Assembly: GCA_963747425.1 (NCBI GenBank)
Contig: CAVVFJ010000008.1
Location: 558,001-622,000, forward strand
Source: DASUPK01 sp963747425
GTDB lineage: Bacteria; Actinomycetota; Thermoleophilia; Solirubrobacterales; 70-9
Reading direction: 5' to 3'
DNA: 64,000 nt
Shown here: positions 43,301 through 52,647 of the stretch, one piece after another
Layout: each line of letters begins with the position of its first letter
Numbering within the stretch: the stretch's first letter is position 1
Program-made: the position numbers and the translations under genes
The notes under the pieces: generated by a model
What the model saw: the letters and a program-made list of their open reading frames with translations, nothing else
Told to the model about the DNA's origin: nothing
The model's database searches: none

Positions 43301-44701
43301 ATGAGCGACCTCTTCGACTTCTATCCATACGCCGAGCGCTTCGGAGTCAACCGCGCTCTTCCGGAGGGCGGGCGCTCCCGCGAAGAGATCCTCACCGAGC
43401 TCCGGACGATGGCCTCCGAGGAGGACGCCGTCTGGGAGGACGGGCGCTGCTCGGGGACGATGTACTGCGGCGACCGCGACCACTATGCCTTCCTGAAGGA
43501 GGCGTTCGGGCTCTTCGCTCATCAGAACGCGCTTCAGCGGGACATGTGCCCGAGCGCGACCCGTTTCGAGGGCGAGATCATCGCGATGGCGCTCGGCCTG
43601 ATGCATGCGGAAGCCGTGGGTGACGCTGAGCCCGCGGGCATGGTCACCTCGGGCGGGAGCGCCAGCATCGCCCAGGCCGTCCTCGCCTACCGGGAGGAGG
43701 GACGGGTCGAGCGGGGAATCGACCGGCCGAACCTGGTCAAGCCCGAGACCGGCCATCCCGCCTTCGACAAGGCCTGTCATCTCTTCGGCGTCGAGATGCG
43801 GCGCGCGGAGGTCGACACCGAGACCACGCTGGTCCGGCGGGAGGCGGTTGAGGAGCTGATCGACGAGAACACGGTCGCGATCGTCGGCTCGGCCGGGAAC
43901 TACGGCTACGGGACGATCGACCCGATCGCGGAGCTGGGAGAGCTGGCCCTCGACCGCGGTGTCGGTCTGCACGTCGACGGCTGCCTGGGGGGATACCTGC
44001 TGCCGTTCGGCGAGGAGCTGGGTTATCCGATCCCGCCGTTCGACTTCCGGGTTCCGGGAGTGACGAGCATCTCAGCCGACACACACAAGTACGGCTATGG
44101 CCTGAAGGGAACCTCGACGCTGCTCTTCCGCGACAAGGAGCTGCGCAACCGCTGCTACTTCTTCATGCCGGACTGGAGCGGGGGCAAGTACTTCTCACCC
44201 GGGATGGAGGGCTCGCGCTCGGATGGATTGCTCGCCGCCACCTGGGCATCGATGGTCTCGATTGGTCGCGAGGGCTACGGCGAGTACGCGAAGCGGATCT
44301 TCGAGACCTCGGCCGCGATGCAGGACGCGGTCCGGTCGCATCCAGAGCTGAGGCTGCTGGGCGAGCCGACGTTCCTCTTCGCCTTCACCTCCGACGAGTT
44401 CGACATCTACCACGTGAACGACGAGATGAGGAGGCGGGGCTGGCGCTTCAACGGGCTCCAGTACCCGAACGCCCTGCACATGGCGGTGACCCGCCCGCAG
44501 ACGCAGCCAGGTGTCGTCGACGTGTTCGCCTCGGATCTCGACGCGGCGGTCGCCTACGCGCGCGAGCACGGCGACGAGCCGGCCGAGTCGAGCGCCGTCT
44601 ACGGCGGCGTGCCCGGCGGCCTCAACGTCGAGGCGGAGCAGATGATCCGTGGCGTGATGACTCAGCTGATGGACTCGCAGCAGGCGGTCCCCTCCGCGTG
44701 A
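43301..44701 (+). CDS. PLP-dependent decarboxylase/lyase (group II, sphingosine-phosphate-lyase-like)
   Basis: A 466-residue type I fold PLP enzyme. SGGSASIAQAVLAYRE forms the phosphate-binding loop. VGSAGNYGYGTIDPIAEL and LHVDGCLGGYLLPF give the cofactor-contacting Asp, and SISADTHKYGYGLKGTS carries the Schiff-base Lys. The layout resembles sphingosine-1-phosphate lyase and archaeal tyrosine/aspartate decarboxylases more than GadB. Substrate unknown. ATG 43301 with RBS AAGGAG. Its stop is followed at once by a long palindrome. Confidence 0.9.
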   Translation: MSDLFDFYPYAERFGVNRALPEGGRSREEILTELRTMASEEDAVWEDGRCSGTMYCGDRDHYAFLKEAFGLFAHQNALQRDMCPSATRFEGEIIAMALGLMHAEAVGDAEPAGMVTSGGSASIAQAVLAYREEGRVERGIDRPNLVKPETGHPAFDKACHLFGVEMRRAEVDTETTLVRREAVEELIDENTVAIVGSAGNYGYGTIDPIAELGELALDRGVGLHVDGCLGGYLLPFGEELGYPIPPFDFRVPGVTSISADTHKYGYGLKGTSTLLFRDKELRNRCYFFMPDWSGGKYFSPGMEGSRSDGLLAATWASMVSIGREGYGEYAKRIFETSAAMQDAVRSHPELRLLGEPTFLFAFTSDEFDIYHVNDEMRRRGWRFNGLQYPNALHMAVTRPQTQPGVVDVFASDLDAAVAYAREHGDEPAESSAVYGGVPGGLNVEAEQMIRGVMTQLMDSQQAVPSA

Positions 44702-44712
44702 ATCGCACATTT

Positions 44713-44738
44713 GGGGTCAGACCCAGGGGTCTGACCCC
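44713..44738. repeat. 26-base palindromic element, REP-like
   Basis: A perfect 12-bp inverted repeat with a 2-base centre: GGGGTCAGACCC-AG-GGGTCTGACCCC. It starts 11 bases after the decarboxylase stop and ends 6 bases before the first usable start of the FGGY kinase. The sequence resembles dispersed palindromes that I associate with REP-associated transposases; no such transposase is here. As a hairpin it could also terminate the upstream transcript. I saw no second copy in the window. Confidence 0.7.
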
Positions 44739-44744
44739 TCATAC

Positions 44745-46283
44745 GTGCTGGCCGTCGATCTCGGCAGCGGCGCTCTCAAGGTCGGCGCCGTTTCCCTGGC
44801 GGGCGAGATCGCCGCCGTGGGGGAGCGGACCTACGACACCGAGCGGCTTCCGGGAGGCGGCGCCATCCAGGACGCCTCGGGCTGGTGGAAGATGGTCCGG
44901 GAGCTCGCTCGCTCGGTCCTCGATGGCATCCCCGCCGACCGGGTCGTCGCGGTCTCCTGCACGGGGCAGTGGGCGAGCACGGTCCCGGTCGATGAGACGG
45001 GCGAGCCGGTCGGGCCCTGCGTGATGTGGCTCGACACCCGCGGCGCGCCTCACTCGAGGGATGTGATCGGCGGTCCGCTGATGGGCTACTCGCCATCCGC
45101 GCTCGCCACCTGGATTCGCCACAGCGGAGGCGTGCCGTCCCCGTACGGGGGCGACCCCGTCAGCCACATGCTCCACCTGGAGCGAGACGAGCCGGAGGTC
45201 GCGGCGGCCGCCCGCTGGTACCTGGAGCCGGTCGACTACCTGACCATGCGGTTCACCGGCCGGGCGGCGGCAACCCACGCCTCCATGAGCGGCGCCTGGC
45301 TGACCGACAACCGGCACCTCGACCGGCTCAGCTACGACTCGGTCCTGGTTCGCAGGGCGGGCCTCGACCCCGGCAAGCTGCCGCCGCTGGTGGAGACCGG
45401 CTCGCTTGTGGGGACCGTTCAGCCGCAGGTGGCCTCGGATCTCGGAATCAGCCCTGAAGCACAGGTCGTCACCGGCACCCCCGACCTGCACTCGGGGGCA
45501 CTGGGCTGCGGCGCGATCGGCGAAGGGGAGGCTCACATGACCATCAGCACCACCTCCTGGATCTCGCTGCCCTTCGGCCGCAAGAAGACCGACGCGATGC
45601 GCTCGATCGCGACCGTCCCCGGGCTGGACTCGCGGAGCTACCTGGTCGCCAACAACCACGAGGCGGCGGGGCTCTGCCTGCGCTGGATGCGGGAGAGCTT
45701 CACCACCGGCGAGCCGGCCAGCTTCGAGCGGCTGGTGGAGCTGGCCGAGAGCTCGCCTCCCGGCAGCGGCGGGATCCTGTTCACGCCCTGGATCGCGGGC
45801 GAGCGCTCGCCGGTCGATGACCGCAACGCCCGCGGGGGCTGGCACAACCTCTCCGCCGAGACCGGCAACGCAGACCTGGTCCGGTCGGTGCTCGAGGGGG
45901 TCGCCTACAACTCGCGCTGGCTGAACGAGGCGGTTGAGCGCTTCGCGAAGCGGCGCCTCGACTCGCTTCGCATCTTCGGTGGCGGCGCGATCCCCGACCT
46001 CTGGTGCCAGATCCACGCCGACGTCATGGATCGCACCATTGAGCGGGTGGCCGACCCGGTGCAAGCCAACCTCCGCGGCGCCGCGCTGTTCGCCGGCCTG
46101 GCGCTGGGTTCGGTCTCGCGCGATCAGGTGCGCGAGCTCGTTCCGGTCGACCGCTCCTTCGAGCCGAACCCGGCCAACCGCGATGCTTACGACCGGCTCT
46201 ACGCCGAGTTCCCGGGCCTCTACAAGTCGCAGCGCAAGATGTTCGCCCGCCTCAACGGCCGGGGGAATGAGACGCCCGGCTAG
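44745..46283 (+). CDS. FGGY-family carbohydrate kinase (xylulokinase-like)
   Basis: A 512-residue sugar kinase. The N-terminal phosphate loop is VLAVDLGSGALKVG; CTGQWASTVPVD and VMWLDTRG give the FGGY N-domain sugar site. TGTPDLHSGALGCGAI and the C-domain ATP loop IFGGGAIPDLWCQI follow. It phosphorylates a pentulose or similar sugar. GTG 44745 is the only usable start, yet it lies inside the first beta strand, with a palindrome and no RBS directly upstream. A few N-terminal residues and the native start may therefore have been lost. Confidence 0.87.
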   Translation: MLAVDLGSGALKVGAVSLAGEIAAVGERTYDTERLPGGGAIQDASGWWKMVRELARSVLDGIPADRVVAVSCTGQWASTVPVDETGEPVGPCVMWLDTRGAPHSRDVIGGPLMGYSPSALATWIRHSGGVPSPYGGDPVSHMLHLERDEPEVAAAARWYLEPVDYLTMRFTGRAAATHASMSGAWLTDNRHLDRLSYDSVLVRRAGLDPGKLPPLVETGSLVGTVQPQVASDLGISPEAQVVTGTPDLHSGALGCGAIGEGEAHMTISTTSWISLPFGRKKTDAMRSIATVPGLDSRSYLVANNHEAAGLCLRWMRESFTTGEPASFERLVELAESSPPGSGGILFTPWIAGERSPVDDRNARGGWHNLSAETGNADLVRSVLEGVAYNSRWLNEAVERFAKRRLDSLRIFGGGAIPDLWCQIHADVMDRTIERVADPVQANLRGAALFAGLALGSVSRDQVRELVPVDRSFEPNPANRDAYDRLYAEFPGLYKSQRKMFARLNGRGNETPG

Positions 46284-47641
46284 GCCGGGACCCGCGCCAC
46301 CTCGGCATCTCCCGTGACCGAGTACAGGGCCCACTCGCCGGGGACGCCCCGGAGCTCCTGCGCGCCCCGCTCGGCGAACTCGAGCCCCGAGCCGACCACC
46401 AGGTCCTTGACCGTGCTCGTGACGAGCACCTCTCCCGGGCCGGCAGCGTCCATCACCCTGGAGGTGAGGTGCACGGCAATCCCGGCGACGTCGTCGGCCA
46501 TCACCTCGCACTCGCCGGTGTGCACCCCGGCGCGGATCTCCAGGCCCATCTCGCGCGCCGCGTCGCAGATCGCGCGGGCGCAGCGTACGGCCCGCGCGGG
46601 GCCATCGAAGGTCGCCAGTGCTCCGTCCCCGGTCCAGTTCACGAGACGCCCGCGGAAGCGCCCGACCTCTCGCTCCACCCGCCGCTGATAGCGGTCGAGC
46701 AGCTCGCGCCAGCTCCGGTCGCCCAGCTCGGCGGCCCGGTCGGTGGAGCGGACGATGTCCATGAAGAGCACGGTGGCGAGCATCCGGTCGCGGACCGCGG
46801 CCGCCGGCTTGCCGGTGACGAACTCCTCGATCGGGTCCAGCATCGCGTCCATGTCGCCGGCCACCCAGAGGTGATCCGAGCCCTGCAGCTCGATCTCCGT
46901 GGCGCCCGGGATTCCCCTGGCCACCGCCCGAGACATGGTGGCTGGCACCAGCCTGTCGCCGGTGCGGTAGAGCACCATCGTCGGCACCTTCACCGCCGGC
47001 AACAGCGGTCGCACGTCGAGGTCCTCGTACATCGCGGCGACCCGCCTTGCGGTGCCCGGGCTTGCGCCTGAGCGGAGCATCCGGCCCCACCATTCGCGTA
47101 CCTCCGGGTCGTCCGCGACGCTCGGCGCCCAGACCTTGAGGGCCTCGGGATCCCCCCAGTCCTCCACGATCCGGTCCCAGAAGGGCCGGAGGACGTCGAG
47201 CGGAATCCCCTCCTCGTAGTCGTCAGCCGCGGGGAGGCGGGCGAATGTTCCGTACTGGACCATCGCGCTGATCCGGTCGGGATGAGCAGCGGCCAGCATG
47301 GTGGCTGCGGCGCCGCCCTCCGAGATGCCGAACAGAACCGCCCGCTCGACCTCGCAGGCGTCGAGGACGGCGAGCGCGTCGTCGACGATGTTCTCGAGCG
47401 TGTAGGCGCCCGCCTCCCGGTCGGAGAGGCCCATGCCGCGCTTGTCGAAGGCGATCACGCGGGCGAACGATCCGAGGCGCTCCCAGAAGCGCTGCGCGAG
47501 CGGGGGCTCCCTGCCGATCTCGAGGTGACTGACGAAGCCGCCCATGAACAGGACGTCAACGGGCCCGTCCCCCACCGTCGCGTAGGCGATCGAGGCGTCG
47601 TCGTTGTGTGCGTAGCGGCTCGGCGTCCAGCTCAGCATCAT
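46280..47641 (-). CDS. alpha/beta hydrolase fused to class III nucleotide cyclase
   Basis: A 453-residue two-domain protein. Residues 1-270 are an alpha/beta hydrolase: GGFVSHLE, FDKRGMGLSD, nucleophile elbow GISEGG (Ser107), Asp in LYRTGDRLV and His in GSDHLW. Residues 280-453 are a class III cyclase: LFMDIVRST (metal Asp), NWTGDGALATF (second Asp), and GVHTGECE. It may make cAMP or cGMP in response to a small molecule bound or cleaved by the hydrolase. ATG 47641 (or 47638). Only 39 bases separate it from the divergent AAA-cyclase gene. Confidence 0.9.
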   Translation of the reverse strand: MMLSWTPSRYAHNDDASIAYATVGDGPVDVLFMGGFVSHLEIGREPPLAQRFWERLGSFARVIAFDKRGMGLSDREAGAYTLENIVDDALAVLDACEVERAVLFGISEGGAAATMLAAAHPDRISAMVQYGTFARLPAADDYEEGIPLDVLRPFWDRIVEDWGDPEALKVWAPSVADDPEVREWWGRMLRSGASPGTARRVAAMYEDLDVRPLLPAVKVPTMVLYRTGDRLVPATMSRAVARGIPGATEIELQGSDHLWVAGDMDAMLDPIEEFVTGKPAAAVRDRMLATVLFMDIVRSTDRAAELGDRSWRELLDRYQRRVEREVGRFRGRLVNWTGDGALATFDGPARAVRCARAICDAAREMGLEIRAGVHTGECEVMADDVAGIAVHLTSRVMDAAGPGEVLVTSTVKDLVVGSGLEFAERGAQELRGVPGEWALYSVTGDAEVARVPA

Positions 47642-47680
47642 TCCAGCGTACTGTCGGCGGCTGGGATACTTGGTCGGGCC

Positions 47681-50600
47681 ATGCGGTGTCCGTCCTGCGG
47701 CAATGAGAATCGTGAGGGCGCACGATTCTGCGACTCGTGCGGCAATGACCTGACCGCCGAGCCGGCCGTCGCCGAGCCGCGGCCCGAGCCGCTGCCGGCG
47801 GACGTACCGAGCGAGATCGCGGGCCGCTACCGCGTCCGGCGCTTCCTGGGGCAGGGCGTGCGCAAGCGCGTCTATCTCTCCGAGGACACGGCGACGGGCA
47901 CCGAGGTCGCCGTGGCCCTGTATGACACGGCGGGCGTGGGCGCCGGCATCCAGGCAAGGGCGCGCCGCGAAGCCGATGCGATGCGCAAGCTCGGCGACCA
48001 CCCGCAGGTCGTCACGGTCCTCGACACGGGTGAGGACGCCGGAAACCCCTTCATCGTCAGCCGCTACATGCCGGGTGGCGACGTCGCGGGCCTGCTCTCG
48101 GCCGCAGGCGGGAGCCTCGAGGTGACCCGGGCCGTCGAGATCGCCGCCGACGTGTCCCGCGCGCTCGAGCACGCACATGCCCGCGGCGTCGTCCACCGCG
48201 ACCTGAAGCCCGCAAACGTCTGGATCGACGACGACGGGCATGCGCGCCTCGGCGACTTCGGCCTGGCCACGACCGAGGCCCGAGCCCGAGTCAGCGGCGG
48301 CACGCTGGTCGGCACGGTCGCCTATCTGCCTCCCGAGCAGGCGCTCGGCGAGGCCGCCGGCCCGAAGGCCGACCTCTATTCGCTCGGGGCCCTCCTCTAC
48401 GAGATGCTCACCGGCCAGCCTCCATTTCCCGGCGACGACGCGGTTTCGATCATCTCCCAGCATCTGCACGCGGACCCGGTGCCGCCGTCGCGTCACAACC
48501 AGCGGGTGCCGGAGGCGCTCGACGGGGTGGTGCTCGTGTTGCTCGCCAAGCGCCCGGAGGATCGACCGGCCAATGCCGGCGAGTCTCGAAAGCGGATGCT
48601 TGCCGCGCTCGAGGAGAAGCCGGCCGAGTCCGCGGAGGAGCGCCGGGCCAATCCACTCGAGAGCCTCGCCGGCGGGGTCTTCGTCGGCCGCGAGCTGGAG
48701 CTCGAGCGCCTGCGGGAGGCCGTCGACGCGGCGCTCGGCGGGCGTGGGTCCCTCCAGCTGCTGGTCGGGGAGCCCGGGATCGGCAAGACCCGGGGGGCCG
48801 AGGAGCTGGCCACCTACGCGAGGGTGAGCGGAGCGCGGGTCTACTGGGGCCGCTGCCGCGAGGACGAGGGCGCTCCCGCGTACTGGCCCTGGGTCCAGGC
48901 GATCCGCGCCTATGCGCGGGACGCCGACCCGGTCGCCCTCGCCTGGCAGCTCGGCGGGGGAGCTGCCGAGGTGGCCCAGCTGATCCCCGAGGTCGCCGAG
49001 AAGCTCGACATCGAGCCGGCGAAGGGCACCGACAGCGAGGAGGCCCGCTTCCGCCTCTTCGACTCGGTGACGAGCCTGATGCTCGCGGCGGCCCGCGACC
49101 GGCCGATCGTGATCGTGCTCGACGACCTCCACTGGGCCGACGAGCCCTCGCTCCTGCTCCTCCTCTTCGCCGCGCGTGAGCTCGCCTCGAGCGGCCTCCT
49201 GATCCTCGGCACCTATCGCGACGTGGAGCTCGGCCGCCATCATCCGCTCGCCCGCGTCCTCGGCGAGATCTCCGGCATCGAGGGAAGCGAGCGCATCCCG
49301 CTCCGCGGGCTCTCGGTCGGCGCGGTCGAGCGTTACATCGAGATGACCTCGGGGGCCGCCGCCCCGCCCGGGCTCGCCCAGGCGGTGCAGGAGCAGACGG
49401 ACGGCAACCCGTTCTTCGTCGGCGAGGTCGTCCGGCTGCTCGCCAGCGAGGGCAAGCTCACCCGCGGCGGCAGCGTCGCCGACCTCCAGATCCCCCAGGG
49501 TGTCAGGGAGGTGGTCGGGCGCCGCCTCGACCGGCTCAGCGAGCGGACGAACGAGGCTCTCCGGGTGGCCGCGGTGATCGGCCGCGACTTCGAGGAGGAG
49601 CTGGTCTGGCGGGTGGCCGACATGCGCCCCGAAGACCTGATGACCGCCGCCCGGGAGGCGATCGCCGAGCGCCTGGTCACCGATCTCGGCGACAGGCACT
49701 ACTCCTTCGCCCACGCTCTGGTTCGCGACACGCTCTACGAGGAGCTCAGCCCGCCGAAGCGCTCGGCGCTCCACGAGCGCGCCGGGCTCGCGATAGAGGA
49801 GGTCTGTGGCGGCAATGTCGATGAGCGCCTCGGCGAGCTGGCTCATCACTTCCTGGAGGCTGCTCCTCGCGGGGATCTCGCCAAGGCGATCGACTACGCA
49901 CAGCGAGCCGGCGAGCAGGACATGGAGCAGCTGGCCTACGAGGATGCGGTCGAGGTCTACGGAAGCGCCCTCGAGGTGCTCGACCTGATGGAGGAGCCCG
50001 ATGAGGCTGTCCGCTGCAGCCTGCTGCTCTCGCTGGGCGGTGCGGAGGCCAAGTCAGCCCGGGTGGCGGACGCTCGCGAGGCGTTCGAGCGCGCGGCGGA
50101 CTCCGCGCGGCGACTCGATGACGCCGACAGCCTGGTCGGAGCCACGATCGGGATCGCGATGATGAGCGACGCGGGCAGGCTCGACGAGAAGCTCCTCGCC
50201 CTGATCGACGAGACGCTGGAGCGGATCGGCCCGGAGCGCACCGCCCGCCGCGCGGCCCTGCTCAGCGCCAAGTCGGCCGAGATGTACTGGAGGGACAACG
50301 ACATCAACGAGTCCACACGGCTGGTGGACGAGGCGATCGAGATCGCGCGTGAGATCGATGCGCCGGCGAGCCTGCTTCCCGCGCTCCAACGGAAGATCTT
50401 CATACCCGCGGGGCCGGCCGCGTCCCGGGAGCGGCTTCGGCTGGCGGACGAGATGCTCGAGCTCGGGGAGGCCACGGGAAACCGCGAGGCGGTCCTGCGG
50501 GCGCACGGCTACCGGCTCTGGCAGTTCCTCGAGCTGGCCGACATGGAGTCGGTCGATCGCGAGCTCTCCACCTATGCCCAGCTGGCCGAGGAGCTCCGCA

Positions 50601-52012
50601 TGCCCGAGCACAGCTGGCTGACGATCGCGCTGCGCGGCATGCGCACCCTGCTCGACGGCGACATCGATGGAGCGGAGCGCCTGGCGCAGCAGGCGAGACG
50701 AGCCGGCCAGCGAGCCGAGCAGCAAGTCGCAGAGCAGTTCTACGGGATCCAGATGACGCAGATCCGCAGCCTGCAGGGTCGCGCCGGCGAGCTGCTTCCG
50801 GCGGTTCGCGATCTCGCCGAGAGGTTCCCCGGGATTCCGGCATGGCGGGGCGGAGTGATCACGCTCGCCGCCCGCTCCGGCGACTTCGAGCTGGCGCGCC
50901 GGGAGCTGGAGCGCTTCGCCGGCGACGACTTCTCGGCGATTCCCAGAGACGTCAACTGGACTGCCGGGATGAGCCTGCTGGCCGAGGCCATCGCCCTGGT
51001 CGGCGACGTCGATCGCGCCGGGCGGGCGTACGACGAGCTGCTCCCGTACGAGGGCCTGGTGATCGTCGTCGCCCGGGCGGTTGGCTGCAACGGCCCGATC
51101 GATCGCGTCCTCGGGCTGCTTGCCCAGACCCTGGGTCGGGTTGACGACGCCGAGCGGCACCTGGGGAACGCCGTCGAAATCTCGACCCGGATGGGCGACC
51201 GGCCCGGCATGGCGCTCAGCGGACTTGCTCTGGCCGAGTTGCTGCTCGCTCGCGATGAGTCGAACGACCGCGAGCTCGCTCTCGAGATGCTCTCGACGGT
51301 GCTGGGCACGGCCCGCGAGATGGGGGCGCGGTGGATCGTCGAGCGGGCCCTGCGTGACCGCCTCGACGCTCAGGGACTGACCGGCGTCGACGTGACGACC
51401 TCGATCGACGACATGGTCTCCGCGCTGGAGGAGGAGCGCCCCGACATGCGCGCCCACGCCGCCCCCGACGGCACGGTCGCGATCCTGTTCAGCGACATCG
51501 AGGACTCGACGGTCCTCACCGAGAAGCTCGGTGACGAGCAGTGGCTCGAGGTCCTGCGCGAGCACAACGCGATCTTCCGAGAGCAGATCTCGCGCCACGA
51601 GGGCTACGAGGTGAAGAGCCAGGGCGACGGCTTCATGCTCGCCTTCCCAGATCCCAGCGAGGCCTTAACCTGCGCGATCGAGGTGCAGCGCGCCTTCGCG
51701 GAGCGCGAACGCGACGGCAGTGGGGAATCACTACGCGTGCGGATTGGCCTCCACACCGGCGAGGTGATCTCGGAGGAGGGGGACTACTTCGGCAAGAACG
51801 TGATCCTCGCCGCCCGGATCGCCGCCCAGGCGCTCGGCGGTGAGATCCTCGTCTCCGAGGAGATGCGGGAAGCGGCATCGGCGGGCAACGGCGACGGCTT
51901 GCGCTTCGACGACGGCCGGGAGCTCGAGCTCAAGGGCCTGGCCGGCAGCCACCGCGTCTTCCGGGCCGAGTGGGCGGAGTCCGACGCGGCGTCCTCGGCC
52001 TCGCTCGCCTGA
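47681..52012 (+). CDS. zinc ribbon - kinase-like - AAA ATPase - TPR - class III cyclase fusion
   Basis: A 1443-residue signalling protein. Order: zinc ribbon (CPSCGN, CDSCGN; 1-25); Ser/Thr-kinase-like domain (about 48-310) with HRDLKPAN (172-179) and DFG (192-194); STAND-type ATPase with Walker A GEPGIGKT (near 363) and Walker B VIVLDDLHWAD (near 480); long TPR-like helical region (about 700-1240); C-terminal cyclase with FSDIEDST (near 1270) and QGDGF (near 1314). The kinase lacks the usual beta3 Lys (VAVAL at 76-80), so it may be a pseudokinase. Probably converts a sensed signal into cyclic nucleotide. Confidence 0.92.
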   Translation: MRCPSCGNENREGARFCDSCGNDLTAEPAVAEPRPEPLPADVPSEIAGRYRVRRFLGQGVRKRVYLSEDTATGTEVAVALYDTAGVGAGIQARARREADAMRKLGDHPQVVTVLDTGEDAGNPFIVSRYMPGGDVAGLLSAAGGSLEVTRAVEIAADVSRALEHAHARGVVHRDLKPANVWIDDDGHARLGDFGLATTEARARVSGGTLVGTVAYLPPEQALGEAAGPKADLYSLGALLYEMLTGQPPFPGDDAVSIISQHLHADPVPPSRHNQRVPEALDGVVLVLLAKRPEDRPANAGESRKRMLAALEEKPAESAEERRANPLESLAGGVFVGRELELERLREAVDAALGGRGSLQLLVGEPGIGKTRGAEELATYARVSGARVYWGRCREDEGAPAYWPWVQAIRAYARDADPVALAWQLGGGAAEVAQLIPEVAEKLDIEPAKGTDSEEARFRLFDSVTSLMLAAARDRPIVIVLDDLHWADEPSLLLLLFAARELASSGLLILGTYRDVELGRHHPLARVLGEISGIEGSERIPLRGLSVGAVERYIEMTSGAAAPPGLAQAVQEQTDGNPFFVGEVVRLLASEGKLTRGGSVADLQIPQGVREVVGRRLDRLSERTNEALRVAAVIGRDFEEELVWRVADMRPEDLMTAAREAIAERLVTDLGDRHYSFAHALVRDTLYEELSPPKRSALHERAGLAIEEVCGGNVDERLGELAHHFLEAAPRGDLAKAIDYAQRAGEQDMEQLAYEDAVEVYGSALEVLDLMEEPDEAVRCSLLLSLGGAEAKSARVADAREAFERAADSARRLDDADSLVGATIGIAMMSDAGRLDEKLLALIDETLERIGPERTARRAALLSAKSAEMYWRDNDINESTRLVDEAIEIAREIDAPASLLPALQRKIFIPAGPAASRERLRLADEMLELGEATGNREAVLRAHGYRLWQFLELADMESVDRELSTYAQLAEELRMPEHSWLTIALRGMRTLLDGDIDGAERLAQQARRAGQRAEQQVAEQFYGIQMTQIRSLQGRAGELLPAVRDLAERFPGIPAWRGGVITLAARSGDFELARRELERFAGDDFSAIPRDVNWTAGMSLLAEAIALVGDVDRAGRAYDELLPYEGLVIVVARAVGCNGPIDRVLGLLAQTLGRVDDAERHLGNAVEISTRMGDRPGMALSGLALAELLLARDESNDRELALEMLSTVLGTAREMGARWIVERALRDRLDAQGLTGVDVTTSIDDMVSALEEERPDMRAHAAPDGTVAILFSDIEDSTVLTEKLGDEQWLEVLREHNAIFREQISRHEGYEVKSQGDGFMLAFPDPSEALTCAIEVQRAFAERERDGSGESLRVRIGLHTGEVISEEGDYFGKNVILAARIAAQALGGEILVSEEMREAASAGNGDGLRFDDGRELELKGLAGSHRVFRAEWAESDAASSASLA

Positions 52013-52013
52013 G

Positions 52014-52628
52014 ATGGGCTCTCCCGAGCCCCTGACCCCTGCCCGTCACAAGGGAGCGGCGACGGTCCTGGCCGACGCCTTCGTCGACGATCCCGGTTGG
52101 ATCTCGGTCGGGCCGCGGCGGCCCGGCCCGCGCTGGCGCTACATCTACCGGACCTGCCTGGCGGCGATACGCGTCGGAGAGCGCTGGTGCGGGCCCTCGT
52201 GGTGCATCGCTGAGGACGGCGAGCCGGTGGCCGTGCTGACCGGTTGCGCGCCCGGCATATGGCCGCCGCCGGTGCTGCGCACGCTGATCCGGCTCTCTCC
52301 GGGGCCCGTGCTCGCGGGCCCGGCCGTGCTGGCCCGCTCGCTGCGTGCGGAGCGCATCTTCGAGAAGGCGCACCCCGAGTACGACCACTTCCTGGTCTGG
52401 ATGTTCGCCGTCAGCCCGGTTCACCAGCGTGGGGGGTTGGGGCGCCGGCTGATGTCGGAGGCCCTGGCCCAGGCGGACTCGCATCAAGTCCCTGCCTACC
52501 TCTGGACCGCGAACCCCGACAACCTTCCCTACTACCGCTCGCACGGCTACGAGGTGATGGGAGAGACGACCATTCCCGGAGGCGCCTCGAACTGGTTCAT
52601 GGAGCGCCCTGCGGCAAGCGCCTCCTAG
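52014..52628 (+). CDS. GNAT family N-acetyltransferase
   Basis: A 204-residue acetyltransferase. The acetyl-CoA site is VSPVHQRGGLGRRLM (motif A, Q/RxxGxG/A) preceded by the beta-4 strand LVWMFAV. AYLWTANPDNLPYYRSHGYEVM is the C-terminal motif B with the usual Tyr. The acceptor is unknown. ATG 52014 is one base past the stop of the AAA-cyclase gene, so it is probably read from that transcript. Confidence 0.88.
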   Translation: MGSPEPLTPARHKGAATVLADAFVDDPGWISVGPRRPGPRWRYIYRTCLAAIRVGERWCGPSWCIAEDGEPVAVLTGCAPGIWPPPVLRTLIRLSPGPVLAGPAVLARSLRAERIFEKAHPEYDHFLVWMFAVSPVHQRGGLGRRLMSEALAQADSHQVPAYLWTANPDNLPYYRSHGYEVMGETTIPGGASNWFMERPAASAS

Positions 52629-52647
52629 GGCCAGCACATAGATTCGG

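Noticed and set aside
46280..49849. 1189-codon minus-strand ORF running through the AAA-cyclase gene
   Set aside because: Only the part up to 47641 has recognisable domains; the rest is the low-complexity shadow of the plus-strand kinase-AAA gene, which has intact motifs and a start at 47681.
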